Source of the DNA: Nymphaea colorata
Taxonomy: Eukaryota; Streptophyta; Magnoliopsida; Nymphaeales; Nymphaeaceae
Assembly (NCBI RefSeq): GCF_008831285.2
Contig: NC_045150.1
Coordinates: 9,250,001 to 9,314,000 of the forward strand
DNA: 64,000 nt
Reading direction: 5' to 3'
Shown here: positions 38,897-50,255 of the stretch, one piece after another
Numbering within the stretch: position 1 is the first letter of the stretch
Layout of the letters: every line of letters starts with the position of its first letter
The notes under the pieces: model-generated
What the model saw: the letters and a program-made list of their open reading frames with translations, nothing else
Told to the model about the DNA's origin: nothing
Databases searched by the model: none
Position numbers and translations under genes: made by a program

Positions 38897-40674
38897 TTAT
38901 CACCAGCATTTTAACTTTCGTGAGTGTTTCATGAATTTGACCCAAAAATTGATTGAGGTAAATTCATGTAACAATAAGTCTATTGTTGCATGAATCTACC
39001 ATAATTTTTAAGATAGATTTGTGAAACAAGTTAAACAACTTATTAAAGGGGTGTTTGACAACAAGAACATTATGTTACCAAACACCTTAAATATGTATTA
39101 AATGACCAAATATTTGAAACCATGATTATGAAAATAAATTTAATTTATGGTCAATGCGACAACTGCCAACACTAACCCAACCACTACTTATTCGTGCTTG
39201 TGTTTGGCTCATCCTTTTATAAAGTGTCTATTGTTAGGCTAAGCCTGCATTTGATAGTCACTCATCTTAGATCCCAAATTTCATTAATTGTTTTGAGAGA
39301 TTCTCAGTTTAAACAAATTAGGATCTCATTTGCATGAATTTTAAAACCACAGATTGAAAGTCTGATGGGAGGAAGTCCAGATCAGACAAGCTTTCCTCCA
39401 ATAAAGTTGAGGTCAAACAGATGATGTGACCCTTCTCGCAGGGCTATTGGCCCGGATACGGTGTTGAATCTGGGATCCATTTAGCCTTAACGATGCTTTG
39501 CTTTTCTTTTGTCTATAAATTCCTATTGCTCCCTGAATTAATAAAGACATCTATGCAATCATATAAATTTGTATGCTTCTAAATAAATATGAGCTCCACG
39601 AAACTTTAAAGAGTATTATCGACTGGTTCATGGTGCCCAATCGTATCGTGAAGCTGTTAACAACTATTTATAGTGCTTTTAATAACGAACATTTATTTTC
39701 AAGTATTCAGCAATATCCGACACCCAATAGATTTGGATATATATATATATATATACACACACACATTATATTGTAATTTTTATTTTAATCGTGTTGTTCA
39801 AGAAAGAGAATGGCTATTAGTATTCATACCTAACAAACAGAAGGAGATATTTTGTTTTTTTTGAAACATTAACTTGAGTTGAGAGAGACACATTTGTGTC
39901 TTTCTAAGTGCCTTAGGAGCTAAATATAGAAGGTAGCAACTAGATCCTTATACATTAAACTTTATGAAAATTGTTTGTGCTATCAATTAAGAAGAGGTCG
40001 AAGATTAAATTACAAATATATAAGAGACAAGTTGTTTTCTTAGGAGTCTGAAATACCTTTCAAGTAAAAGAGAAAGATCAAAACAGATGAGTTTCCTTGA
40101 ATAGCTATTATCAATATATATATATATATATATAGCTATCACGGAAAACATTCAACTTTATGCATCCGGATATGATAGGAAGTTTTCTGCATTTCCATGC
40201 AGGCTGTCCATGTGTATTAAATTCTAATATTCATTGGCATCTAGTTTGGGAAGAGAACAGTGATATTCCAAATACATTGTTATGCGATTCGGCATCTTAG
40301 TCGTTCATCGTCGTGATCACCAACAGCATCATATTATTTCCAAGACAAAATGCCATCGACGTTAAATTAAAGGCTTTCAAACAGTTAAAAGCATGTTCTA
40401 CGAATCACACGATCCACGCTGCTATGGAACGTAAGCAAGCTCTACATGCAGTATTAAATACTTCCATTATAAAGGGAACTAATTCATAATTTCTGCCTAC
40501 ATTTAATATGCATAGATATAGATAAGGCAGTCCTGCAATCTATTTCTTTACATTTATGAAAATCTTTTATAAATTCTAAATATGCGTAGCTTCTTCGTGA
40601 ACTAACTCAATATTAACCTGCGAGATATTGTTAGGTTCTGGATCCGGGTCCATGAGATGTAGTGTCGACCCGAA
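38897..40674. other. Intergenic DNA, 3' flank of the NHL gene
   Basis: AT-rich. A mini-palindrome at about 39053-39100 has GGTGTTTG and its complement at its ends. (AT)n runs lie at about 39738-39756 and 40115-40135. The part next to 40674 should hold the NHL 3' UTR. No gene recognised. Confidence 0.5.
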
Positions 40675-41346
40675 TCACCAACCGAACAACCGGATCTTGC
40701 ACTTGGGTGCATCGCCACCGTCCAATTGCTTGATCGTGGCCGGGCCGCATATCAACCTGATGGGCAGCTGCTTGGTGTTCACGTCCCCGACCCTCGTCCC
40801 CACGGCCGTCCGGAGCTCCACCGCCACGGCCAATGTCTTGGCGGCCACCCCCTTCTCAATGCTCTCTCCGACGTTTCTGTCAACAGTAGTCGCCTGCACG
40901 GCCGCCTGGAGGTCTATAACGGTGACGTTGCCGTCCTGCTGCGTTAAACCCGGCGCCGACCCTTCCCCGAACCTGACCCCTCCGGCTGCCGTGACCCAGC
41001 ACCGGAAGTCCCTGTAGCAGAGATGCAACTTCTTGTTCCTGTTGGTAGCCTGCACTCGGACGGTCACGTTCGCGGACAGTGAGGACTTGTCCGGCTTGGG
41101 GTCGATGGCGAGGTCCTTGACGGTGAGTTCTTGGAGGTGGAAGGCCGGGAGGACTGGCCTGTACCACAGGTAGAAGAGGCCGAACACGGCAGCGAGCAAG
41201 ACAACGAGGACGAGGATGACGAAGAGGATGAAGAAGAGGCAGTAGCAGCAGCAACAACAGCAGCGGCAACAGCAGCTGCTGCTGTGATTGCGAAGCTGCG
41301 GCGCTGCGCTCAGGGCGGGGTCTTCTTCTGGTAGATTCCGTGACAT
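40675..41346 (-). CDS. NDR1/HIN1-like (NHL), LEA2-domain membrane protein
   Basis: Intronless gene for 223 residues beginning MSRNLPEEDP. Order: a short polar N terminus; a striking cysteine cluster, CCCRCCCCCCYC (about 25-36), a likely S-acylation site; one hydrophobic transmembrane segment (about 37-61); then an LEA2 domain (about 85-205) with NRNKKLHLCYRDF (about 102-114), the counterpart of the NPN..I.YY signature of NHL proteins, followed by beta-rich sequence. NHL proteins sit in the plasma membrane with the LEA2 domain outside and act in defence and stress responses; the function of this one is inference. The ATG at 41344-41346 is the first in frame. The frame stays open upstream to a stop at 41410-41412, and that stretch is Pro-rich, which is curious (see findings). 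Confidence 0.88.
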   Translation of the reverse strand: MSRNLPEEDPALSAAPQLRNHSSSCCCRCCCCCCYCLFFILFVILVLVVLLAAVFGLFYLWYRPVLPAFHLQELTVKDLAIDPKPDKSSLSANVTVRVQATNRNKKLHLCYRDFRCWVTAAGGVRFGEGSAPGLTQQDGNVTVIDLQAAVQATTVDRNVGESIEKGVAAKTLAVAVELRTAVGTRVGDVNTKQLPIRLICGPATIKQLDGGDAPKCKIRLFGW

Positions 41347-41412
41347 TGGTGGCGGCGGTGGTGGTTGATGCTGTTGTCTAGGAGCATGGGGGACTCCCAC
41401 CAATGCTGGTCA

Positions 41413-43180
41413 GTTGGACAGGATGAGTGAAGGTGAATATCAAAGAATAACATAGAGACGACGATCATATAATCGGAAATCACCGCTGTGCTTGTTAAGG
41501 CGCGTGTTTTATGTGTTTCTTCATCTTCTATTCGGGTGATTTTATTCTTCGCTTTTGAGTGAAAAATATTCAGAACAATATACCAAAATGAAAGCCTGTA
41601 ATGCTCGGATATATGTGCAAGATTATATATGTATGTTATATTACCTCGATCTGTTGAGTATTTTAATTTCTAGAATCAGTTAAAAAAAATAATAATAATC
41701 AACTACTTTTAAGTCATTCTTTAAGCTACAATTTGATAATCCAACAATTTCTAGAATCAGTTAAAAAATTACATCGTTTTCTCTTCTCTATTTGCGTAGA
41801 TTACCTTGAAGTTGAAACTTGGGGGTGCGTTTGTGTGACAATCTTAAACTACATTTCACTTCCAAAATGGTATTTAAAGTGTATTTAAGTGACTTCTATG
41901 TCATCAAAAGTATGAATGACAGAATTGATACTCGATCCTAGATCCCGACTTCACAACCTCTTTTAATTTCCCCTCTCTTACCACTTGATTACCGAGTATG
42001 AATATCATTCGAGACAAGAAAAACCGTATTTACTACGATATCAATATGGTGATGATAAAGTAATGAAGTTTCCAAGTAAATGTCTTATGAAACTTGATTT
42101 CTAATTTCCGATAACGTCCGCTAAGTATTCCCGGAAATTACAAGATGCCTTAGGAGGGGCATTTACAGAAGTTGCCCACATTGCTATGTTTGTCAAATGG
42201 CGGTGAGAAGATAATCTGGCATCCTAGCCTGCGAGAGAAGGAAATTTGGTTGCGGAGACTAATTTCAGCTAGAATTACATTCCAGAAATAATTCTTGTAG
42301 GTTGTTTTCCATAATCTTAACGGTGGAGGTTAGTTACCATTAAGAAGCTAAAACATTGCTTGGATCATCAGGACTTTCACATACATCTTCGTGAGATTTC
42401 ATAGCTTTGTAAATTCTGGAAGTCTTTTATGATGATTTTCTTTTAAACCAATCCAGACATCAAAATGAACCGATTTAACCACTCATTTTTTGGTTTCAAA
42501 GGTGCATCTAGTTAAAACTTCGATAAAAGACTTAATTCAATGTCTAGAATGTGACCTGCACAGAAATCATGCAGATGTGTCGAATAATTTCTCCTCAATG
42601 AGATGGCATTAGTGCTTTTGCGAGAGCAACAATTTGGTGCAGCAGAATTACAGATATTTTTGTGCAAGGGGAGTGGTGTGAGATGATATGAATGAATGAA
42701 CAGCAGAAATTTACGGAGCATGAATTCACCTGCATGATTTGGAGGATAATTATCTGAAATACGTACTCTGTTTTGTTGGTTGATAATGTTAAAAAGAAAA
42801 TGGAAAACTCCGTGATTGATTCTTTTCATTCTTGGCAATCAAACAGGAAGATTTGCACTCCACTGGACGAACGTAAATTATAAACACCACCACCTTGTCG
42901 TTTGGTAGCAGTGAGATAGCAAATTCGAGATAAATATGAACATCTTATGATTCACACCAAAAAAGAAGCAAAAAACAATGACATAAGGCCCAAAGGAATG
43001 TCATGCACCAATAAAAAATTACAATAATCAGTCTTTCTGGCTAACTTTGAAAATGAAAGCAGATGATTAGCTTATAGCTTCAATGAGAGGCAGAAAATTT
43101 GATGTTAAGATTTGGTGTTTGTGAGAATTCTTGTTCTTTCAGGTGGGTGTGGGCGGGGTTTGGAGAGGAGTGCAAGAGAG
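41413..43180. other. NHL promoter and intergenic DNA
   Basis: The first 200 bases are the 5' flank of the NHL gene, with no convincing TATA box. The rest is AT-rich with no recognised gene; a 108-codon minus-strand frame at 42512-42838 has no domain. Confidence 0.45.
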
Positions 43181-43382
43181 AACCCTACCTTGGGAGGTGG
43201 ATCAGTGTAGAAATTCAGTCCTGCGTCGTTCCTTATGGCACGAGAGAGAGCGAGAGAATACTTGGCTTCTTTTGGAGTTGTGAAAACCAGGTATCCGGTG
43301 AATGGTGATAGATGAACAGTAGAGAGAGAGAGAGAGAGGGAGGGAGAGAGAGAGTTTCTACAGGTTCGTTACGTCAAATGTT

Positions 43383-43390
43383 CTTTATAT
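43383..43390 (-). promoter_or_regulatory. TATA box of a possible unassigned transcription unit
   Basis: ATATAAAG on the minus strand, followed 30-60 bases downstream by a CT-rich leader (the (GA)n run at 43321-43354 on the plus strand) and then, at 43188/43187, a donor-like CCCAAG/GTAGGG. This has the layout of a plant gene start, but I cannot recognise the product. Confidence 0.25.
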
Positions 43391-43601
43391 GAGGTCCGCC
43401 TTTGAGAACGTTAGCTTCCCCTCTTTCTCTCTCTCTTTATTGGCCACATCTGGGAGAGCAGGTTGGATTCTGTGAATGAATGGGCGTGATCTAATGCTGC
43501 CTTCACAGTAGCCACATTTCAGAAATTAAATTTTCGTGTTCAGATGCAACATAATTTGTTATGTTGTTAACAACTCAATGTAAATTTATGATTTGCACGA
43601 T

Positions 43602-43876
43602 AAAAGCCTGCTCACGTGTGGATCATTTTTCTTAGATGGGTAAACGAAAATTTTTAATGGCTTGTGATCCATAAACTATATATTCCTAGACATATCAAAA
43701 AATCTTTAAAAAATCTCAATTTTAGGTTTAGACCATGTAATTTAAAATCCTGCTTACGTTTGGATCATTTTTCTTGGATGGGTAAATGAAAATTTTTAAT
43801 GGTTTATGATATATTCCTAGATATATCAAAAACTCCTCAAAAAAAATCTCAATTTTAGGTTTAGACCATGTAATTT
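43602..43876. repeat. Diverged tandem duplication, two copies of about 135-142 bp
   Basis: Copy A (43602-43743) and copy B (43744-43876) share, in order, CCTGCT.ACGT.TGGATCAT, TTTTTAATGG, TATATTCCTAGA.ATATC and CAATTTTAGGTTTAGACCA. They differ by small deletions in copy B and scattered substitutions. Non-coding. Confidence 0.8.
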
Positions 43877-45309
43877 CTTTGGTTAGGATTTTGGGAAAGG
43901 ACTGCAAGGTTGGTTGGAGAAACAATGTAAAACTTATGCAGTAATAACTAGGTATCAGAAATATCAGAGCAATATCCGTGGTTCATCTTCTGTTTAATTT
44001 TTCCTTTTGAAAAGTAAAGAAATTTAAGAAAAACATAATGGGAAACCAAATTCTTGAATAAGCTGCTGATTGGATTGTGTCTTGTATGTTAGAGTCCAGA
44101 ATGTATTAAGTACATAGAAACCGGTGTGCTGGAAAGAGATAAGATATGGGGTTGGAAATGGTTGATTTAAATTGTAATCTGAATCTTAAGACCGAACCTT
44201 ATACTGATCCAACAAGAGGGACTCAGATTCTACTGATCACATGAAATCTAGGATAATGAAGCATAGCAGGATCAAAGGACAGGTTGAAAGAGAACGAGTG
44301 TTGAAAGAAATGGGTCCGAATAGGATCCATAATATTTGAACTTTATGTGGATCTTAAATACTAAATTTGGATCTAACGCAACCAAATATTCCTTATACCA
44401 TGGTGTGTGGATCTGTAATACAGTTTCCTATGGTGTTCTAGGTTTCTGTTTTGTTGATGAATAAATAGAGATGCAGTCATGAAATGGGGACATAAGGAGT
44501 GTTGCAAGCATTACCTTATTATATTAAGTTCATGGACATATATGACTTGCCATCGCTGCTGTCCAAAAGTTCATCAAACAAATCTTAATCCAAGTTTAAG
44601 ATTCCCACTTTACTCATTCACCATAGCCAGATTATCTCAAATCCAAATATCTCAAATCGTGAATCTGAAATCATGATCAAACGTCTTCAAGTGTCGTGAA
44701 CACGGTTTGCAACCAAACATCGGAAAATGCGATCCGAATCTCAGGCTGTCAGATGCAGTTCAATCTCAGGCTCTCATTGGATAACCGGGTCAGATACTCC
44801 AGCCAAAACAGGGCCCAATGATGCCCCTGCCTTTTCTGACCACAGAGGACAGACAGGATATGAATACAGAAAATCATCAAGTAGCACACCTGCACATGAC
44901 CCTTGCTGCATAGGAAAAAAAGGCAAAAAGGATTAAAAAATACATATAACTGCATCAACCATCCCCTGCAATGGTTACCAATTTGTTCTAATTTGGGACC
45001 CTTTCATTGTCAGTCTCTCGCATTTGAACGACGCATCGTTCCAAATAAGTATTGTCCTTACTGTGCAAATTTCAAGAATCATCATCTCTGACGAATCATG
45101 GAGACAGATCATGGGTCCTTGATTTGGGATCAAATTGCAGTGGAGGTATCCGACTCCAAATGGACAGGCTTGTAGAGCTTTTCTGCAAGATGACCATCTC
45201 ATAATCCAGTACTTTGTCAGGCAAACAGATCCATCTAGAGGCAGGCATCGTAAGTAACTAATCAGCCATATGTTCAACTTCGAAGACAAATTTTACGATC
45301 CCATTTCGG
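43877..45309. other. Intergenic DNA, no gene seen
   Basis: AT-rich, with scattered GGATCTTAAAT-type words as in other repeats of this window. Small frames around 44.5-45.3 kb overlap on both strands and have no domain. Confidence 0.45.
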
Positions 45310-45315
45310 TTTATT
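45310..45315 (-). terminator. Candidate polyadenylation signal of the receptor-kinase gene
   Basis: AATAAA on the minus strand about 380 bases past the stop codon of the receptor-like kinase. Based on position and word only. Confidence 0.25.
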
Positions 45316-45692
45316 TCAGAAATTTATCCTCAGGAGACGATCAACAAACAATTGCAGGAAGGACTAAATTACAACGAGAGAAAATAAAATAGGACGAAGA
45401 ATGAGAAGAGGCAGCGAGGGGTAGCTTCGTTGTCCCTTGGCAACACGAAAGAGATCTGAGCCCCCCAAATCTCCAGAAGAACAAATAGATCAGAATCAAG
45501 TGGCCTCAGACCTACGAAGGCCAAATGGCATTCTAGACACTCTACAAACAGCAGCCGCACAAACCACTAGAAAAGCCCACTAGCTCTTTTCTCAGATCAG
45601 TAGTATCCCTAGGAAAACATGATCTGCACTTGTTTTAGCCAAGGCAGGAGAATGAACTCAAGTAAACATCAATTAAAATGAGGCTGATGCCT

Positions 45693-48585
45693 TCATGGCG
45701 TCCGGGAATCCGAAGATGGTGGGTTCTCAGAGTCAAATTGCCGAACATCCTCGATCATCTTCACTACATCTGCCATCTTGGGTCTCTGGTCTGGCACTCT
45801 TGCAACACAGGCCATCGCTATCTGCAGCATCTGCACTAGCTCTTCTTCAATCCCAGGGCATTTCATCAACTCAATATCAAAAACCTCAGCTGTCCATTCT
45901 TCCCGTACAACAGATTGTGCCCATCTAGCCAAATCAATTATCTCACATCCCCCAGCATTACTCGAACCTGGAATATGAATGGGAGATTTTCCAGTGAGAA
46001 GCTCAAGAAGCAGAACGCCAAAACTGTAGACATCTGATTTTTGCGTTGGCTTGCGCATCTCCATCACCTCTGGAGCTCGATATCCAACTGATCGTGTGTG
46101 CACAGGGGATACTGGGATGACAGGCGATGATAGGCCAAAATCTGATATGCATCCATAGTATCTTGGATGGATTAAGATATTGGACGACTTTATGTTGGCA
46201 TGGACAAACCGTCCACCACTCTCTGCATGGATGTGAGCTATGCCCCTCGCCACTCCCAGAGCAATTCGGACACGCAAATCCCACTGAAATGGAGATTTCT
46301 CACCATCTTTTTTCCCTGAATCCATTCGTATAAATAAAAAGGAAATTAAGGAGTCAAATCATTAAATACGTTATGAACAAACAATACTGCATGGAGTTTA
46401 GTTATTGCCAAGAAGGAGCTTATCTTAATTTGCTGCAGAAAGATGCACTATGCTCAATAAATTTCATTCCTACGCACACAAACTAGGCTCAAACCAAAGT
46501 CTCAGATAACTTTGGGTAGTGCCCGGCTCCTGAGTAAGGAATTATTAAGTCATGTAGATCCAAACTTATTAACGAAAGCCCAAGAACAAGCCTCATATTT
46601 CTGAATCTTCTACTATGATTCTTACATTACCAAATTTCCCATAGCAGTCTGACATTTGAAGAATAATGCGAAGTCAGCACCTAAAAATGTGGTCCAGACC
46701 ATCCACAAGACCGCATGCCAGTGGAAGACGCAGGTTTCTTAGCAAGAATCCAATAACCCAAATAGAAGTAGGCCCACTTCACTGCGGCTACTAGACAAAT
46801 GAAGACATTTGGCCATGTTGAGATTTTTATTAATGTAACGTGAGATATCATGTGGCTGTAGAATTTATTTAACTTTGATACTACAACAGCATTTATTTAT
46901 GCAGATGCAACAACCTCACCAACGAGCCATTTCTTCATTAGGAAGTTAAAGATCTCCAAATGAAGCTGTAAGCGTTGTGCTCTAAAAGAAAATCATGTCC
47001 ACTGTTTGACATGGATCAACCGTCCCAAAAAGGTAATCCTTAAGTGGTTTCATTTGCAAAAGTTTCGTAAAATAGATGAACTGAGAAAACAGCATATATC
47101 TTAAGGTTAAAAAATAGGTATCCAGTATTTCTTATATGCATACAATGTCAAGAAATATTTATGAAGAATTTTCAAAGATGACCATTTCCTCGTTCCTTTC
47201 TTTCATGTTTTACTAGAATTGAGAGAAAAAAAAAAAAAAAAAACAAATTTAGCATGCATACGTGAAACACAAAATAAAACTAAAATGCTGTTGCAAACAG
47301 ATGCGGTTGAAAATGGTAGGAGTAAGGAGTGTGGATAAAGCATACCATGTAACCGTGCCGCCAAGCTTCCCTCGCTGAAATAATCATAAACCAACAGCTT
47401 CTCATCTTTAGAGTAATAGTAGGCCCTTAGAGGAACCACGTTCTCATGCCTTATGCTTCCTACTGCTTCCATCAGCTGTTCGAAGTCTCTCTTTCCTACC
47501 ACCACCTCTTTCAACCTCTTCACAACCACTGCAGTTGAATCCTCTAGGACAGCTTTGTATGCCGTACCAAAGGTACCTTTACCTAAAACTTCAGCAGAAG
47601 CCCTTAATAGGTCCTCCAAATCAAATTCCATGGAAGAGCCCTCAAAGAAAACCAGCTTACTTTTTTCTCCATGATAATCCTCTTCCTTTTTCCCCTCTTT
47701 CTCTACCTTCTTCCCGCCCTTTGGATTTTTCTCTGTAGGAACATCTCCATTCCTTTTCCTTAAGCAAACAACCATAAGGGTAGCAAATGTGACAAATACC
47801 AACGCACAAGCAGCAACGGCAACAGCCAAGATAGCAGAATTCCCGAATTTTTTTGACTTCTGGGAAGGGGGAAGAACTGGTGAGGAATTAGGGGGAGAAA
47901 CTGGGCTGAGAGGGGTACTGTTGAAAACAAGATCATTTCCTGCAAACGATGAATTTGGGAACCCTTGAAGAGATTTTGGTATAGTTCCATTTAGACGGTT
48001 GTTGGCCAAATTCAAGTGTCGCAAATTAGGCAGGTTAAGATCTGGAATGTTTCCAGAAAGTGAATTGTTCTGTAGGCTTAAACCTGCAAGTTCCGTGAGA
48101 TTTGAGAGAGAAGAAGGTATTGTACCGTTCAAGTTGTTCTCAGCGAGATTCAAAAGAACAAGTTTCTTCCATGGTGAGAAATCAGAAGGCAGGGGTCCAT
48201 ATAAATTGTTACCTTGAAGGTAGAGAGAAACCAGAGACGTCAGGTTTACAAAATCACTAGGAAAGGGGCCAGTTATGCTGTTGGACCTGAGACTTAGGAT
48301 CTGCAGTTTGGACAGGCGACTGAGAGTGTTTGGTGGGATCGGACCAGTCAATCCTATGCCTGGCAGCCGAAGCGCCATCACGTTGCTCTCATCTGCAGTA
48401 CAAATTACTCCAACCCAGTTGTTGCATACTTGGGTGGTTGGGGACCAATTAAGATTTCTGACATGAGGCATGTTACTGATGAAGTTAAGCAATGCATTCT
48501 TGTCTTCAATAGGATCACAACTTGCCTGGCCTATAAGAAATCCGAGCGACAGAGCTACAAATAAGAAGGATGTTGAACAGCCCAT
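45693..48585 (-). CDS. LRR-III receptor-like kinase, probably catalytically inactive
   Basis: Two coding exons, 48585-47346 and 46315-45693, joined across a 1030-base GT-AG intron in a Gly codon ([14 protein letters not shown]), giving 620 residues. Order: signal peptide (about 1-23); LRR N-terminal cap with CNNWVGVIC (about 54-62); about five to six leucine-rich repeats (about 70-205); a Pro/Ser linker; transmembrane helix (about 249-275) with KRNGD stop-transfer; basic juxtamembrane part; kinase-like domain from about 325. The glycine loop GKGTFG (335-340), ATP-anchoring Lys356, DFG (472-474) and APE (494-496) are present, but the catalytic-loop HRD is HAN (452-454), so the proton-acceptor Asp is missing. 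This matches the 'probable inactive receptor kinase' group around At5g58300, At2g26730 and At4g23740, plasma-membrane pseudokinases thought to act by binding partners. The intron sits at the position usual for the group. The ATG at 48583-48585 is the first in the open frame. Confidence 0.93.
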
Positions 48586-48974
48586 AGCAATCAATTCACC
48601 GAGTAAAATTACGGCCTCTTTTCCTCAATATACAGGATTCAGAACAAGCATATCTACTGCGTATGCCTATTGCTGATTTTCACTTGTTATCATAGCCCAC
48701 ACGTCAATAGTGTAGAACGAGTCCTTCCTTATCAAGATTACTGGCGACAGATGAGTTTTTTGCAATTGAATCAGGAATCCGAAAAAACAGCAATATTTAG
48801 ACCGACGAGACGACGTACGGCCTTCTTCAGGCTCGAAATAGTCAGACAGCAACCAATACTTCCACCAAACCACTTCTAACTTTAACAGCTACCTTCGTTC
48901 AACTAACAGAAGCATGACCACGGGAGATCTGCGTGAGGTATGACGTTTGAGTCTCGACGCCGATGGGCTCACAC

Positions 48975-49378
48975 CTGCAAATGTAAATATCTGAAAATTT
49001 TCAAGATCCCAAAGGGAATGCAGAAACAAAAATAATCAAGACACGGAATTCGTGTACTTGAGGAAAGCGGCGTTTCCTCATATGAAGCAAAATTTGCTCA
49101 TACAATGAAGATTCTGACTCCACTAACCAAACCCAGATTTCTGGACAGCAAACAAGCAAAATCAGTCTAAGGAAATTCAGTCATTTCTCCGGCAACCTTT
49201 TCTGATCAATCGCGCACAAAGAAAAGCACTCCATCCAAACTCATACTTCATATGCTCAGAAGTTATAAAAGGTCAAGAAAACAAGAAATTCACCTTATCT
49301 CTTTTTAGAAAAAGATGTATTAAACGGTGGTTTTCCTTTACAATCAAGGAAACGCGAAATTCATGCGTCTATGCTCAC
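48975..49378 (-). other. Predicted 5'-leader intron of the receptor-kinase gene
   Basis: Donor CATAG/GTGAGC (49379/49378) and acceptor TTTGCAG/GTGTG (48975/48974) on the minus strand, 404 bases apart, between the coding start and a pyrimidine-rich leader that extends to about 49850. A second acceptor-like TGTTTGCAG lies near 49613, so more than one leader intron is possible. Leader introns occur in relatives. Splice signals only. Confidence 0.4.
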
Positions 49379-49910
49379 CTATGAGGTCTGGACACTGAGA
49401 ATCCACTCGCTTCGGACTTCCGTAAGATCAGAGCATAAACTCGCCGATCCAATGGCTACACCAGCAATGGGGAAATTCTAACTCAATCAGAAGACGTTCC
49501 GCCTATCACCCTCCTAGTCACTTCTTCAAATGGTTTACTGAAGCTAAAGTCAACGATTAACGGAACTTGGTTCTCTTTCGAAGCGCAAACTTCGCAACGC
49601 CGACGCCAGAATCTGCAAACAACAGATACGGACAAAGTTGCAGCAAAAGCGAAAAAAGAAAAAAAAACTAAAGCACTGAAAATTGCAGAACAGGAAAAGG
49701 GAGGAGGAGGAAGAGAAGAAGCAAGATTCCAGACTGGTCCTTTCTTTTCTGACTCGACGGCTCTAACGTAGATCAAAGAAAAGGCCGCACCCGAATTCCG
49801 GCCTCAAGCGGCGAAGGAAGAAGTGAAGCGCAAAACAAGAGAAACACAGCCTCTTCTTGACGCTCCGCCTTATTTGAGAGCGAGTGAGGGAGTTACTGCT
49901 CTGGAAATTT

Positions 49911-50255
49911 ACCGTTAAGATCCGCCGCCCGGTTCGCATCGTATCGGCGGCGTAAAACTAGCGAATGGCGTGACTAACAACACGCCCACGCCACACAGAC
50001 ACACAAAACACTCACACATACTGACACACACACACAGACACCGTAACCGTTACAGAGACGCCACCCGGTTCTTCTGCCGTATCGGCAGCTCAAAACCAGG
50101 AAAGCCGCCATTAAAGCAGAGAGAGGGAGAGGGAGAGGGAGCGCTTTCGCCGCTAAATGTTACCGTTAACGAGCGTTCCTTCCGTTGGACGATCCAGATC
50201 GGCCGCGCCTAGCCAGGGAGGCCGCCATTAAAGCACAAAGAGAGAGAGAGAGAGA
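49911..50255. repeat. Degenerate tandem triplication upstream of the receptor-kinase promoter
   Basis: Three units start with ACCGTTA at 49911, 50046 and 50162. Units 1 and 2 share CGCC.CCCGGTTC and CGTATCGGC; units 2 and 3 share GCCGCCATTAAAGCA followed by an AG-rich tract ((GAGAGG)n or (GA)n). A (CA)n-rich spacer separates units 1 and 2. The array is GC-rich and lies directly upstream of the presumed receptor-kinase transcription start, so it may be part of the promoter. Confidence 0.5.

Noticed and set aside
47203..47345. C-terminal continuation of receptor-kinase exon 1 past LHG
   Set aside because: This is intron read-through; the frame continues in the kinase-like exon at 46315 after a GT-AG intron.
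48586..48594. Upstream TTG codon as start of the receptor kinase
   Set aside because: The first ATG in the frame, three codons downstream, gives a normal signal peptide; a TTG start is not needed.
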